Of a stretch of DNA of 64,000 nt, positions 18,237-26,524 are shown piece after piece; the first letter of the stretch is position 1; each line of letters opens with the position of its first letter. The stretch comes from UBA4877 sp002399345 (GTDB taxonomy: Bacteria > Bacillota > Thermoanaerobacteria > Thermoanaerobacterales > UBA4877). The notes under the pieces are model-generated. The model was given only the letters and a program-made list of their open reading frames with translations. It did no database searches and had not been told where the DNA came from. A program made the translations under genes and the position numbers. The stretch spans positions 62,001 through 126,000 of the forward strand of contig DAIORT010000001.1 in the NCBI GenBank assembly GCA_036752905.1. Direction: 5' to 3'.

Positions 18237-18273
18237 CCCTCCTTTTTGGTTAATCTAACACCAAAAGGAGGGT
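18237..18273 (+). promoter_or_regulatory. Hairpin covering the dacF ribosome site (and possible ald terminator)
   Basis: CCCTCCTTTTTGGT (18237-18250) pairs with ACCAAAAGGAGGG (18260-18272), 13 base pairs with one bulged T and a nine-base loop. The 3' arm contains AAGGAGGG, the dacF ribosome site. TGTTTTC follows, a weak T tract, so it may also terminate ald transcripts. Confidence 0.7.
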
Positions 18274-18281
18274 GTTTTCAT

Positions 18282-19433
18282 ATGAAAAGATTTGCTGTAA
18301 TTTTATTGATTTGCACTTTGATTTTACCATTAGGCATAAATTCAGCTTTTGCAGCAAATGCTGAAAACAAGCCGTTTGATGTTGACACAAAGGCAGCTAT
18401 TTTAATTGATTCAGGTACCGGTACGTTGTTGTACGGTAAGAATATACATGAAAAACTTCCGCCTGCCAGTGTAACTAAAGTAATGACTTTATATTTGGTC
18501 TTAGAAGCTGTTGATTCTGGAAAAATAAAGTTAAACGATACTGTACAGGTTAGCGAACATGCAAGCAGTATGGGAGGCTCACAGATTTATTTGGCTCCCG
18601 GGGAAGAAATGAATGTCCAAGATATGATAAAAGCGGTTACTGTATCTTCCGCCAATGATGCCTCGGTGGCTTTGGCTGAGCACATAGCCGGATCAGAGCA
18701 GCTCTTTGTAGAAAAGATGAATGAAAAAGCACATGAATTTGGTCTTAAAGATACGAATTTTGTTAATGCTACCGGCCTACCGGGAGACAATCATTATACA
18801 TCGGTATATGATATTGCCGTTATTTCAAAGAGATTGCTTAATGATCACCCGTCAATACTTAAATATTCATCAATCTGGATGGATACGGTAAGGAATGGAA
18901 AATTTGGTCTTGCCAATACCAACAAATTGATTAGGACGTACGGTGCCGACGGTTTAAAAACAGGTTCAACTGATGAGGCTAAGTTCTGTTTATCTGCGAC
19001 AAAAAAAACTGGTGACACACGGCTCGTTGCTGTGATTTTTGGTGCGCCTAATTCTAAGACAAGGTTTAATGAGACGGCAAAGTTATTGGATTATGGTTTT
19101 GCAAATTTTGAGACCTATAATTTATATAAAAAGAATGAAAAAATAGGAAATATTACTGTAGATAAAGGAAATGTAGACTCATACGATGCTAAAGCTCCGG
19201 AAGACATCTCAATACTTATAAAAAAAGGCGAGAGAGACAATATAACAAAGTCTGCACAGTTGATCAAAAAAATAAAAGCACCTGTAAAACGTGGTTATGT
19301 TATTGGTAAGATTGTTGTAAAGGATAAAGACAGGGTTATAAAAAAGATTCCAATAAAACTGGACAAACAGATTTCTGAGGCTTCCACACTGGATATGATA
19401 AAAAGAATATATAAATCATGGTTGAGATTTTAG
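18282..19433 (+). CDS. dacF: D-alanyl-D-alanine carboxypeptidase DacF
   Basis: A penicillin-binding protein 5-type carboxypeptidase of 383 residues that trims the terminal D-Ala of peptidoglycan stem peptides and lowers cross-linking of spore cortex. A signal peptide spans residues 1-25 (cleavage after AFA), with the active site S63-V-T-K66, SAN motif and KTG triad (GLKTGSTDEA), then a beta-rich C-terminal domain. It directly precedes spoIIAA as in Bacillus, which identifies it as DacF, but here a terminator and a new promoter intervene. ATG follows AAGGAGGG by nine bases. Confidence 0.93.
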   Translation: MKRFAVILLICTLILPLGINSAFAANAENKPFDVDTKAAILIDSGTGTLLYGKNIHEKLPPASVTKVMTLYLVLEAVDSGKIKLNDTVQVSEHASSMGGSQIYLAPGEEMNVQDMIKAVTVSSANDASVALAEHIAGSEQLFVEKMNEKAHEFGLKDTNFVNATGLPGDNHYTSVYDIAVISKRLLNDHPSILKYSSIWMDTVRNGKFGLANTNKLIRTYGADGLKTGSTDEAKFCLSATKKTGDTRLVAVIFGAPNSKTRFNETAKLLDYGFANFETYNLYKKNEKIGNITVDKGNVDSYDAKAPEDISILIKKGERDNITKSAQLIKKIKAPVKRGYVIGKIVVKDKDRVIKKIPIKLDKQISEASTLDMIKRIYKSWLRF

Positions 19434-19456
19434 AGGCTAAAAGCCTCTTTTTTTTA
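19432..19456 (+). terminator. Terminator between dacF and spoIIAA
   Basis: AGAGGCT and AGCCTCT pair around AAA and are followed by a T run. The 5' arm overlaps the dacF stop codon. It makes spoIIA transcription depend on its own promoter. Confidence 0.9.
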
Positions 19457-19464
19457 AGCACTTA

Positions 19465-19493
19465 GCAGGAAAATTTTGCTAAATATAGAATAT
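19465..19493 (+). promoter_or_regulatory. Sigma-H promoter of the spoIIA operon
   Basis: GCAGGAAAA at 19465 fits RNAGGAWWW and ATAGAATAT at 19485 fits RNNGAATWW, with an 11-base spacer. The spoIIA operon of Bacillus is sigma-H dependent, so sequence and known biology agree. The start would lie about 15 bases before the ribosome site AGGAGG. Confidence 0.82.
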
Positions 19494-19513
19494 AGGTATT
19501 AGGAGGCGACAAT

Positions 19514-19858
19514 ATGGATCTAAAAATTGTAAAAAAGAACAATACCTTATTTGTAAGTTTAAATGGTGATATTGACCACCATAATTCCGAAATCATTAAA
19601 GACAAAGTTGATGAGGGAATTATTAAATACCATTGTAAAAATTTGATTTTTGATATGAGTACAGTAGATTTTATGGACAGCTCCGGTATAGGTCTAATAT
19701 TGGGAAGGTATAAAAGGATAAATGCTTTGGATGGTAATATGTGTGTAGTAAGTAATGACAAGCTTAAAAAGATCCTAGAAATGTCGGGTATAGATAAAAT
19801 AATAAAAATTTTTCATAGCCTGGAAAGGGCAAAAGAATATTCCGGGAGGTATTTTTAA
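19514..19858 (+). CDS. spoIIAA: Anti-sigma-F factor antagonist SpoIIAA
   Basis: A 114-residue STAS-domain protein. In its unphosphorylated form it binds SpoIIAB and frees sigma-F in the forespore; SpoIIAB phosphorylates it and the SpoIIE phosphatase reverses this. The phospho-acceptor is S57 in FMDSSGIG. AGGAGG precedes ATG, and its stop shares a base with the spoIIAB start. First gene of the sigma-H-type spoIIA operon. Confidence 0.96.
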   Translation: MDLKIVKKNNTLFVSLNGDIDHHNSEIIKDKVDEGIIKYHCKNLIFDMSTVDFMDSSGIGLILGRYKRINALDGNMCVVSNDKLKKILEMSGIDKIIKIFHSLERAKEYSGRYF

Positions 19859-20283
19859 TGGAGAATAAAATGCATCTCGAATTTCCTAGTTTTTCACAAA
19901 ATGAGTCATTTGCAAGAATGGTAATATCAGCATTTGTAACACCGCTAGATCCTACTATTGAAGAACTATCGGATATTAAGACAGCAGTATCCGAGGCTGT
20001 TACAAATGCCATTATACATGGATATGAATCAAAAATCGGAACCGTGTATATGGATGGTGAAATAGACGATAATAAGTTAACTATAGTGATTAAAGATGAT
20101 GGAAAGGGAATAGAAGATATAACTAAAGCCAGACAGCCGCTTTTTACGTCCAGGCCCGATCTGGATAGATCAGGAATGGGATTTACAATTATGGAGACAT
20201 TTATGGATTCCATGGACCTTATATCCGTGCCTGATAAAGGAACGACAGTAATTATGACAAAGCTAATAAATACCAAAAGATAA
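19858..20283 (+). CDS. spoIIAB: Anti-sigma-F factor / kinase SpoIIAB
   Basis: A 141-residue GHKL-family kinase that holds sigma-F inactive and phosphorylates SpoIIAA. The ATP-binding boxes are present: AVSEAVTNAIIHGY (N box), DDGKGIED (G1) and DRSGMGFTIM (G2). ATG overlaps the spoIIAA stop and follows GGGAGG, giving tight coupling that keeps the partners in balance. Confidence 0.96.
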   Translation: MENKMHLEFPSFSQNESFARMVISAFVTPLDPTIEELSDIKTAVSEAVTNAIIHGYESKIGTVYMDGEIDDNKLTIVIKDDGKGIEDITKARQPLFTSRPDLDRSGMGFTIMETFMDSMDLISVPDKGTTVIMTKLINTKR

Positions 20284-20286
20284 CCG

Positions 20287-21012
20287 GTGAAAAAAATGGA
20301 AAATAATATTGAGCTCATAAGAAAGGCTCAAAATGGTAATAAGGATGCACAAGAGTTACTAATTAAAAATAATGTCGGTCTTGTCAGAAGCATAATAAAA
20401 AGATTTATCGGACGAGGATATGATGAGGAGGATTTGTTTCAAATAGGTAGTATAGGCTTGCTAAAGGCTATCAGGCGGTTTGATGAGAGCTTTAACGTTA
20501 AATTTTCAACATATGCCGTACCTATGATTATTGGAGAAATAAAGAGATTTTTGAGAGATGATAACATTATTAAAGTAAGTAGGTCAACAAAAGAAAAATA
20601 TTTAAAAGTAAAGTTTGCCATTGAAAGATTAGAGGAAAAACTGGGCAGAGAGCCTACAATAAGTGAATTGTCAGATTTTATCGGCATGGATGCAGAGGAA
20701 CTATTTTTAGTTCTTAATAGTGAGAATCATCCTTTATCTTTAGACGGTTCCTATAATAAAGAAAAAGATGATGATGTTTTGATGGATAAAATCAGTGATG
20801 ATTATAATGAAGCTGATTTATTAAATAATCTTGCTTTAAAAGAGGCAATAAATAAATTGGACCCTAAGGAAAGAAAGATAATAATTTTGAGATATTTTAA
20901 GGATATGACGCAATCCCAAATCTCTCAAGTAATGGGAATATCTCAGGTACAGGTCTCCAGAATAGAAAAAAGAGTACTGAACAAAATACGTGATGAATTA
21001 AATTATGCCTAA
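20287..21012 (+). CDS. sigF: Sporulation sigma factor SigF
   Basis: The forespore-specific sigma-F, 241 residues. Region 2 (YDEEDLFQIGSIGLLKAIRRF), region 3 (REPTISELSDFIG) and region 4 with its helix-turn-helix (TQSQISQVMGISQVQVSRIEK) are complete. GTG at 20287 is the first start after spoIIAB; an ATG at 20296 is an alternative, and neither has a strong ribosome site, so translation may rely on coupling to spoIIAB. It directs the first forespore genes after septation. Confidence 0.96.
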   Translation: MKKMENNIELIRKAQNGNKDAQELLIKNNVGLVRSIIKRFIGRGYDEEDLFQIGSIGLLKAIRRFDESFNVKFSTYAVPMIIGEIKRFLRDDNIIKVSRSTKEKYLKVKFAIERLEEKLGREPTISELSDFIGMDAEELFLVLNSENHPLSLDGSYNKEKDDDVLMDKISDDYNEADLLNNLALKEAINKLDPKERKIIILRYFKDMTQSQISQVMGISQVQVSRIEKRVLNKIRDELNYA

Positions 21013-21024
21013 TGATACATAATA
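20994..21024 (+). promoter_or_regulatory. Candidate sigma-G type promoter for the spoVA cluster
   Basis: TGAATT at 20994 and CATAATA at 21018 resemble the forespore TGAATA and CATNMTA boxes, with an 18-base spacer. It overlaps the end of sigF and lies about 28 bases before the small ORF. spoVA is sigma-G dependent in Bacillus. Tentative. Confidence 0.38.
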
Positions 21025-21051
21025 AACTTTGGGTAGGTGATTAAAGTATAT

Positions 21052-21210
21052 ATGAGGATTAAATTATACAATCTAAATAAAATATTTATAATTACTTTAA
21101 TTGGAATAACCGTTTTAGGTGTATATCTGTATATAAATAAAACAAGTTCCAAAATACCCGATGATGCTATGTTTGTTAAAAATGTATTAACGTATATTGG
21201 GAGGTCTTAA
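21052..21210 (+). CDS. Small membrane protein between sigF and dodecin
   Basis: A 52-residue ORF, starting MRIKLYNLNK, with one hydrophobic segment (about residues 11-28) and a polar tail containing KIPDDAMFVKN. ATG has AGGTGAT about 12 bases upstream. Codon choice matches neighbours, it fills the gap between sigF and dodecin exactly, and its stop lies four bases before the dodecin start, whose ribosome site is within its last codons. I do not recognise the family. A small forespore membrane protein made with SpoVA is plausible but unproven. Confidence 0.62.
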   Translation: MRIKLYNLNKIFIITLIGITVLGVYLYINKTSSKIPDDAMFVKNVLTYIGRS

Positions 21211-21213
21211 GCT

Positions 21214-21435
21214 TTGGCAGTAATAAAGGTGTTAAATTTAGTTGGAGACTCGAAGACAAGCTGGGATGATGCGATAGAATGTGCCGTAAAAGAAGCTTCA
21301 AAAACTATTAAAAACATTTCCGGCATAGAGGTTGTAAATCAGACTGCTAATGTTAAAGATGGCAAAATTGTAGAATATAAAGCTAATGTACAGATTGCTT
21401 TCAGAGTAGATTCGACTAAGCCGATCGGCGTTTAA
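21214..21435 (+). CDS. Dodecin family flavin-binding protein
   Basis: A 73-residue dodecin: small proteins that form hollow dodecamers and store or buffer flavins. The family pattern is clear in GDSKTSWDDAIECAV and VVNQTANVKDGKIVEYKANVQ, and the conserved Trp that stacks on flavin is W18. TTG at 21214 follows GGGAGG by nine bases. It lies between sigF and spoVAC, so it is probably made in the forespore with the SpoVA proteins. Confidence 0.88.
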   Translation: MAVIKVLNLVGDSKTSWDDAIECAVKEASKTIKNISGIEVVNQTANVKDGKIVEYKANVQIAFRVDSTKPIGV

Positions 21436-21468
21436 TGTAAAGCCTTCGAATTGAAAGGATGACTTACG

Positions 21469-21921
21469 ATGCTTAGAAATAATGATATAAACTTACAAAA
21501 AGATTATCAATCAACTGTTAAAAAAGTTTCACCCAAACCTACTATTTTTAAAAACTGTATTATGGCGTTTATATCTGGCGGACTGATTTGCGATGTAGGG
21601 CAGTTCTTTTTAAATTATTTCAAGGCACATGGCCTGGATATTTTACAGGCCGGCACTGCAACCTCTATTGTGATGGTTTTCTTAGGTTCTTTCTTAACGG
21701 GGATCGGATTGTATGATCTGATTGGAAAATATGCAGGTGCTGGTACGGTTGTTCCTATTACTGGGTTTGCAAATTCGATTGTTGCACCTGCAATGGAGTT
21801 TAAAAAGGAAGGATATGTGTTTGGGGTTGCTGCCAGAATGTTTAATGTAGCGGGGCCGGTACTTGTTTATGGAACCGCTTCTTCCATTATAATAGGGCTG
21901 ATTTACTATTTCTTAAAGTAA
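21469..21921 (+). CDS. spoVAC: Stage V sporulation protein AC
   Basis: A 150-residue membrane protein with four hydrophobic segments after a cytoplasmic N-terminus of about 25 residues. SpoVAC forms part of the inner spore membrane channel that loads dipicolinic acid during sporulation and releases it at germination, and acts as a mechanosensitive channel in vitro. Motifs FISGGLICDVGQ and GAGTVVPITGFANSIVAP are typical. GAAAGGATG precedes ATG. Confidence 0.96.
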   Translation: MLRNNDINLQKDYQSTVKKVSPKPTIFKNCIMAFISGGLICDVGQFFLNYFKAHGLDILQAGTATSIVMVFLGSFLTGIGLYDLIGKYAGAGTVVPITGFANSIVAPAMEFKKEGYVFGVAARMFNVAGPVLVYGTASSIIIGLIYYFLK

Positions 21922-21934
21922 TGGGGTGTGTATT

Positions 21935-22957
21935 ATGACTAAGAGGTTAGGTACGCAAACTATAAAGCTCCAAAACCCGCCATCCATATTATCAAACGCA
22001 GCGATAGTAGGGCCCAAGGAAGGCGAAGGGCCGCTGGGCGAATATTTTGATCAGGTTCTCAAGGACGATATGTTTGGAGAAAAGTCATGGGAAAAGGCAG
22101 AGTGTAAAATGCTGCAGGAGTCTATAAAGTTGTCCATGAAAAAAGCAAATTTGACGACTGCAGATATAAATTATATATTTGCAGGAGATTTACTGAATCA
22201 AATTATATCTTCAAGTTTTATGGCAAGGGAGATGCAGATACCCTATGTAGGTCTATTTGGCGCATGTTCTACCATGGCTGAATCACTTAGCCTGGCTTCA
22301 ATATTTATTGACGGTGGATTTGCAGATTATGCTATTGCCGCCACATCAAGCCATTTTTCGTCGGCAGAGAGGCAATACCGTTTCCCATTGGAACTTGGTA
22401 CCCAGCGCCCGCTTACTGCAACATGGACTGTTACGGGAGCCGGCGCTACTACTCTGGGGAAATCTAATGTGGGTAGTGGCCCTTATGTCACCTATGTAAC
22501 AACCGGGAAGGTGATAGATCTTGGAGTAAAGGATCAATTTAATATGGGAGCTGCAATGTCACCTGCTGCTGCCGACACCATAAGAGCTCATTTTGAAGAT
22601 ACGGGTTTAAGTCCTAAGGATTATGATCTCATAATTACGGGAGATTTAGGTAAGGTTGGAGTAGATCTTACAAAACAGCTGCTTAACAAAATGAACATTG
22701 ATATCAGTGATGTCTATACTGATTGCGGTTTAAAAATTTATGATACTGAAAAGCAGGATACGCATTCCGGTGGAAGTGGATGCGGTTGTTCGGCATCCGT
22801 ACTGAATGGTTATCTGATAAAAGAAATTAAGAAGGGTAAATACAACAGGGTTTTATTTGTAGCCACAGGTGCGCTTTTGTCCCCGATCAGTACGATGCAG
22901 GGCGAATCCATACCCAGCATCGCCCACGCTGTTACTATACAGAGAACTTTGGAATGA
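21935..22957 (+). CDS. spoVAD: Stage V sporulation protein AD
   Basis: SpoVAD is a soluble protein with a thiolase-like fold that sits on the SpoVA membrane complex and binds dipicolinic acid. The 340-residue product shows the family sequences GPKEGEGPLGEYFD, FGACSTMAESLS and SGGSGCGCSASVL. ATG at 21935 has GGGGTG six bases upstream; GTG at 21926 lies in that site. It follows spoVAC after 13 bases and precedes spoVAE by 13. Confidence 0.96.
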   Translation: MTKRLGTQTIKLQNPPSILSNAAIVGPKEGEGPLGEYFDQVLKDDMFGEKSWEKAECKMLQESIKLSMKKANLTTADINYIFAGDLLNQIISSSFMAREMQIPYVGLFGACSTMAESLSLASIFIDGGFADYAIAATSSHFSSAERQYRFPLELGTQRPLTATWTVTGAGATTLGKSNVGSGPYVTYVTTGKVIDLGVKDQFNMGAAMSPAAADTIRAHFEDTGLSPKDYDLIITGDLGKVGVDLTKQLLNKMNIDISDVYTDCGLKIYDTEKQDTHSGGSGCGCSASVLNGYLIKEIKKGKYNRVLFVATGALLSPISTMQGESIPSIAHAVTIQRTLE

Positions 22958-22970
22958 TGGAGGAAATATA

Positions 22971-23327
22971 ATGGTTTATCTTAAAGCATTCTTAGTAGGA
23001 GGAGCATTGTGTGTTATAGCTCAGGTTTTAATGGATACAACGAAATTGACATCCGGCAGGATACTTGTCATATATGTAACCGCGGGGGCTATATTAAGCG
23101 GCCTCGGTATATACCAAAAGATTATTGACATAGGAGGAGCCGGGGCATCGATACCGCTGACCGGGTTTGGGCACAGCCTGGCTCAAGGTGCAATCAAGGC
23201 GGTAAAGGAGGATGGCATTTTAGGAGCATTTACCGGTGGACTCACAGCTGCTGCTGGCGGTATAAGTGCTGCAATTATCTTTGGATACCTGATGGCGGTT
23301 ATATTTAATCCAAAAACTAAACAATAA
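22971..23327 (+). CDS. spoVAE: Stage V sporulation protein AE (AEb type)
   Basis: A 118-residue membrane protein with four hydrophobic segments and the sequences VGGALCVIAQ and GGAGASIPLTGFGHSLAQG, which mirror part of SpoVAC and mark the SpoVAEb/SpoVAE family. ATG at 22971 follows GGAGG; longer frames overlapping spoVAD are not needed. With spoVAC and spoVAD it forms the minimal C-D-E set for dipicolinate transport. Confidence 0.95.
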   Translation: MVYLKAFLVGGALCVIAQVLMDTTKLTSGRILVIYVTAGAILSGLGIYQKIIDIGGAGASIPLTGFGHSLAQGAIKAVKEDGILGAFTGGLTAAAGGISAAIIFGYLMAVIFNPKTKQ

Positions 23328-23345
23328 ATATGAGAGGTTGATTTT

Positions 23346-24047
23346 ATGAATAATGAAAATGGAGTATCTACCAAAAAAAATGATAATGTGAGTAAACAAG
23401 CTAACGACATTAATCAGTTTGGTGTTCCAAACATACCCAATTTTCAGAGTGATATATATTGTCTGCCGATAATAGGACAGGTTGAAGGCCATTTAATATT
23501 GCCCGCACAGAACAAAACGACAAAGTATGAACATGTAATACCACAAATTATCGGAATTGACGATAATCCTAATATCAAAGGACTCTTGGTGATATTAAAT
23601 ACCGTTGGCGGCGATGTGGAAGCAGGCCTGGCCATTGCGGAAATGATATCATCCATATCAAAACCTACCGTGTCGCTTGTGGTTGGTGGTGGACACAGTA
23701 TTGGGGTGCCCTTGGCTGTATCTACGGATTATTCATATATTGTTCCTAGTGCTTCGATGACAATTCACCCAATACGTATGAACGGATTAGTCGTAGGTGT
23801 GCCTCAGACCTTTGAATATTTTAACAAAATGCAGGATCGTGTTGTTGATTTTGTGGTAAGAAACTCAGATATATCCAAAGAAGAATTTTTGAAATTAATG
23901 CTCAAAACAGGAGAACTGGCTACCGATGTCGGCACGATTCTGGTTGGAGAAGACGCCGTTAAACATAAACTAATAGATGGAGTCGGCGGAGTAAGCCAGT
24001 CCCTCATAAAGCTGCGTGAAATGATAAATCAAAATCAAAGTAAATAG
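23346..24047 (+). CDS. tepA: ClpP-like serine protease TepA/YmfB
   Basis: A 233-residue protein with the crotonase-like fold of ClpP and SppA. The likely catalytic Ser is in GGGHSIGVPLA, the His in TIHPIR and the Asp in EDAVKHKLIDGVGG. Bacillus TepA helps protein export and spore outgrowth; substrates here are unknown. A ClpP ATPase partner is not expected. It sits directly before ylzJ and ftsK, the same order as B. subtilis ymfB-ylzJ-spoIIIE. Confidence 0.9.
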   Translation: MNNENGVSTKKNDNVSKQANDINQFGVPNIPNFQSDIYCLPIIGQVEGHLILPAQNKTTKYEHVIPQIIGIDDNPNIKGLLVILNTVGGDVEAGLAIAEMISSISKPTVSLVVGGGHSIGVPLAVSTDYSYIVPSASMTIHPIRMNGLVVGVPQTFEYFNKMQDRVVDFVVRNSDISKEEFLKLMLKTGELATDVGTILVGEDAVKHKLIDGVGGVSQSLIKLREMINQNQSK

Positions 24048-24060
24048 AAGGTGATATCAC

Positions 24061-24288
24061 ATGTATTATACTATTGTTCCACCTGATGTGTTATATAAAG
24101 ACATGGATAAACCAAGGAAGTTTTTTGATGTTCAAAGAAATAATGTCGTATATAAAATGGAAGAAATCAATGATGATGAGTATATGATTTTTGATATTTT
24201 TTCATTAAACTTAAGCGATTATATGAATCAAGGGTTTTCTCCTGGTGTGATAATTAGGAAGAGTAATCTAATAAATCTTATGATATAG
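24061..24288 (+). CDS. ylzJ: YlzJ-like protein
   Basis: A 75-residue protein beginning MYYTIVPPDVLY, the hallmark of the YlzJ family, with short beta-strand segments and no membrane region or signal peptide. Function unknown. AAGGTGATATC precedes ATG. Its place between tepA and ftsK/spoIIIE matches Bacillus and supports the call. Confidence 0.85.
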   Translation: MYYTIVPPDVLYKDMDKPRKFFDVQRNNVVYKMEEINDDEYMIFDIFSLNLSDYMNQGFSPGVIIRKSNLINLMI

Positions 24289-24367
24289 ATCTTGATCATT
24301 TTTTGTTATATAATTAAATATAAATGTGTTTTATTATTTATTGTTGTTCATAAAGGGGGAAAACATT

Positions 24368-26521
24368 TTGAAAAACAAAACAAATAGTAAACCATATATC
24401 CTCCTTATATATATATCTTTTTTAATAATATCTATTTTTGCTCTCATAAGCAATATTAGCACAGACACAGGGATTATCGGCAAAATATTCAGGGACTCCT
24501 TTCAATACCTTTTCGGAAACGGTAAAATTGGTTTTTCAGTTCTTTTGGTACTTTTAGCTTTTAATAATATATATGTTTACAAAAACCTGCAAGTCAGCAA
24601 TAAAATATACATATTATTCTTTATATATTTAGCATTATTATCTTTAATAAATATATATAATTTTCCTCAAACAGGATCGTTTGGACAATATATTATTGAT
24701 TCAAAAAACAGCGCTGCTGATTCAGGCGGGATTGTAGGGGGCATACTGGGATATTGTTTAATATCACTCTTTGGGACTACAGGAAGTTATGTCGTACTGA
24801 TATTAGGCATTGCCTTCAGTACATTAATTATGGTTGACAGCAAATATCTTAATGAAATATTCAAGACGGTCGTTAAGAATATTCATCCTGTAGGGAATGA
24901 AACAACAGCTGCAATGGAAATAGATAATAATCCTAATCCTGATGTTAAACGAGATATTAAAGAAACCCCGCCTCAAAAGAAATTTAATCATGAGCCTGAT
25001 AATATCAAGATTGTGGATTTTTTAGATCAAAACAAGGAACATAATATTGGAACTAAACCGAGTAATGCTGGAATAATAAATTCTGTGTTTAATTATGATG
25101 TGCCAGATATAAAACTTCTAAATAACCCAAATAAGAAGCCTAAGTATTTGAGACATGACTATATAGAGAATGCTAAAACATTGGAACAAACACTTTTTAA
25201 TTTTGGAATTGAAGCTAAGGTCATACAGATTAACCATGGCCCATCGGTTACAAGATATGAGCTGCAGTTAAGCCCAGGGGTGAAAGTAAGCAGGATTTTA
25301 AGCTTACAAGACGACATAGCTCTTGCCATGGCTACTCAGGGAATTAGAATCGAAGCACCTATACCAGGTAAACCGGCAGTAGGCATAGAGGTGCCAAATA
25401 ATAAGATAAACCCAGTATACATAAGAGAGGTTTTATCCGGAAATGAATTTCAAGCCGGTAAATCCGATCTTACTTTTGCTCTAGGCAAGGATATCACCGG
25501 TAATAATGTGGTCGGTGATCTTTCGTCAATGCCGCATTTATTGATTGCCGGGGCTACGGGCTCAGGCAAGAGTGTTTGCCTGAATTCCATTATCGTAAGC
25601 CTGTTATATAAATCACCGCCGAATCAGGTAAGGCTTATACTAATCGATCCAAAGGTTGTTGAATTGGGCATTTACAATGGGATACCGCATCTTTTAATAC
25701 CTGTTGTTACTGATCCTGTAAAAGCTGCACAATCATTAAATTGGGCTGTACAGGAAATGACCAGAAGGTACAAAGTCTTTGCTGAGAATAATGTAAGGGA
25801 TTTAGATGGATATAACAAGTTACATGCGGATGAAGCAGATAAATATATACCTAAAATCGTCATTATTATAGATGAATTATCGGATCTTATGATGGTGTCT
25901 CCTGCTGAAGTTGAAGATTATATATGCAGGTTGGCACAGATGGCCAGGGCAGCCGGTATACACCTGATAATTGCTACCCAGCGGCCTTCTGTAAATGTTA
26001 TTACCGGTATAATAAAGGCAAATATTCCTTCACGCATTTCTTTTGCTGTTTCTTCACAGATAGATTCGCGAACAATACTGGATATGTCTGGCGCTGAAAA
26101 ACTCTTGGGGAAGGGCGATATGCTTTATATGCCTATTGGAGTAAATAAGCCTATAAGGGTGCAGGGTGCATATATAATGGAGGAAGAGGTACAGTCTGTC
26201 GTGAGTTATCTGAAAGAGAAATATCCGGCTAACTATGATAAAAATGTTGAAGATGTGATTGAGGAAGAGAAACAGGACGACCATAAGGTAGATGACAGTG
26301 ATGAACTGTTACCAAAAGCTGTGGAAGTAATTCTGGAAAATAATAAGGCTTCTGCCTCTATGTTGCAAAGAAGATTACGAATAGGATATAATAGAGCCGC
26401 AAGAATGATAGACCAGATGGAGGAACTAGGGTTTATAGGCAAATATGAAAATGGTAAACCGAGAGAGGTACTAATAACGGAAGAACAATGGAAAAAGTAT
26501 TTTGCTGAGAGAGGAGTATGA
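24368..26521 (+). CDS. ftsK: DNA translocase FtsK/SpoIIIE
   Basis: A 717-residue septal DNA pump that clears chromosomes from the closing septum and moves DNA into the forespore. About four N-terminal membrane segments (residues 10-155), a polar linker, then the motor with Walker A GATGSGKS (about residues 395-402), Walker B IVIIIDELSDLMM, RISFAVSSQIDSRTILD, and a C-terminal gamma winged-helix domain (LLPKAVEVI...SMLQRRLRIGYNRAARM) that reads orienting sequences. TTG at 24368 follows AAAGGGGGAA; an upstream start lacks a site. The rimO start lies four bases after its stop. Confidence 0.96.
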   Translation: MKNKTNSKPYILLIYISFLIISIFALISNISTDTGIIGKIFRDSFQYLFGNGKIGFSVLLVLLAFNNIYVYKNLQVSNKIYILFFIYLALLSLINIYNFPQTGSFGQYIIDSKNSAADSGGIVGGILGYCLISLFGTTGSYVVLILGIAFSTLIMVDSKYLNEIFKTVVKNIHPVGNETTAAMEIDNNPNPDVKRDIKETPPQKKFNHEPDNIKIVDFLDQNKEHNIGTKPSNAGIINSVFNYDVPDIKLLNNPNKKPKYLRHDYIENAKTLEQTLFNFGIEAKVIQINHGPSVTRYELQLSPGVKVSRILSLQDDIALAMATQGIRIEAPIPGKPAVGIEVPNNKINPVYIREVLSGNEFQAGKSDLTFALGKDITGNNVVGDLSSMPHLLIAGATGSGKSVCLNSIIVSLLYKSPPNQVRLILIDPKVVELGIYNGIPHLLIPVVTDPVKAAQSLNWAVQEMTRRYKVFAENNVRDLDGYNKLHADEADKYIPKIVIIIDELSDLMMVSPAEVEDYICRLAQMARAAGIHLIIATQRPSVNVITGIIKANIPSRISFAVSSQIDSRTILDMSGAEKLLGKGDMLYMPIGVNKPIRVQGAYIMEEEVQSVVSYLKEKYPANYDKNVEDVIEEEKQDDHKVDDSDELLPKAVEVILENNKASASMLQRRLRIGYNRAARMIDQMEELGFIGKYENGKPREVLITEEQWKKYFAERGV

Positions 26522-26524
26522 TTA

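Noticed and set aside
19764..20318. Antisense frame over spoIIAA-spoIIAB
   Set aside because: No start signal and full overlap with two certain genes.
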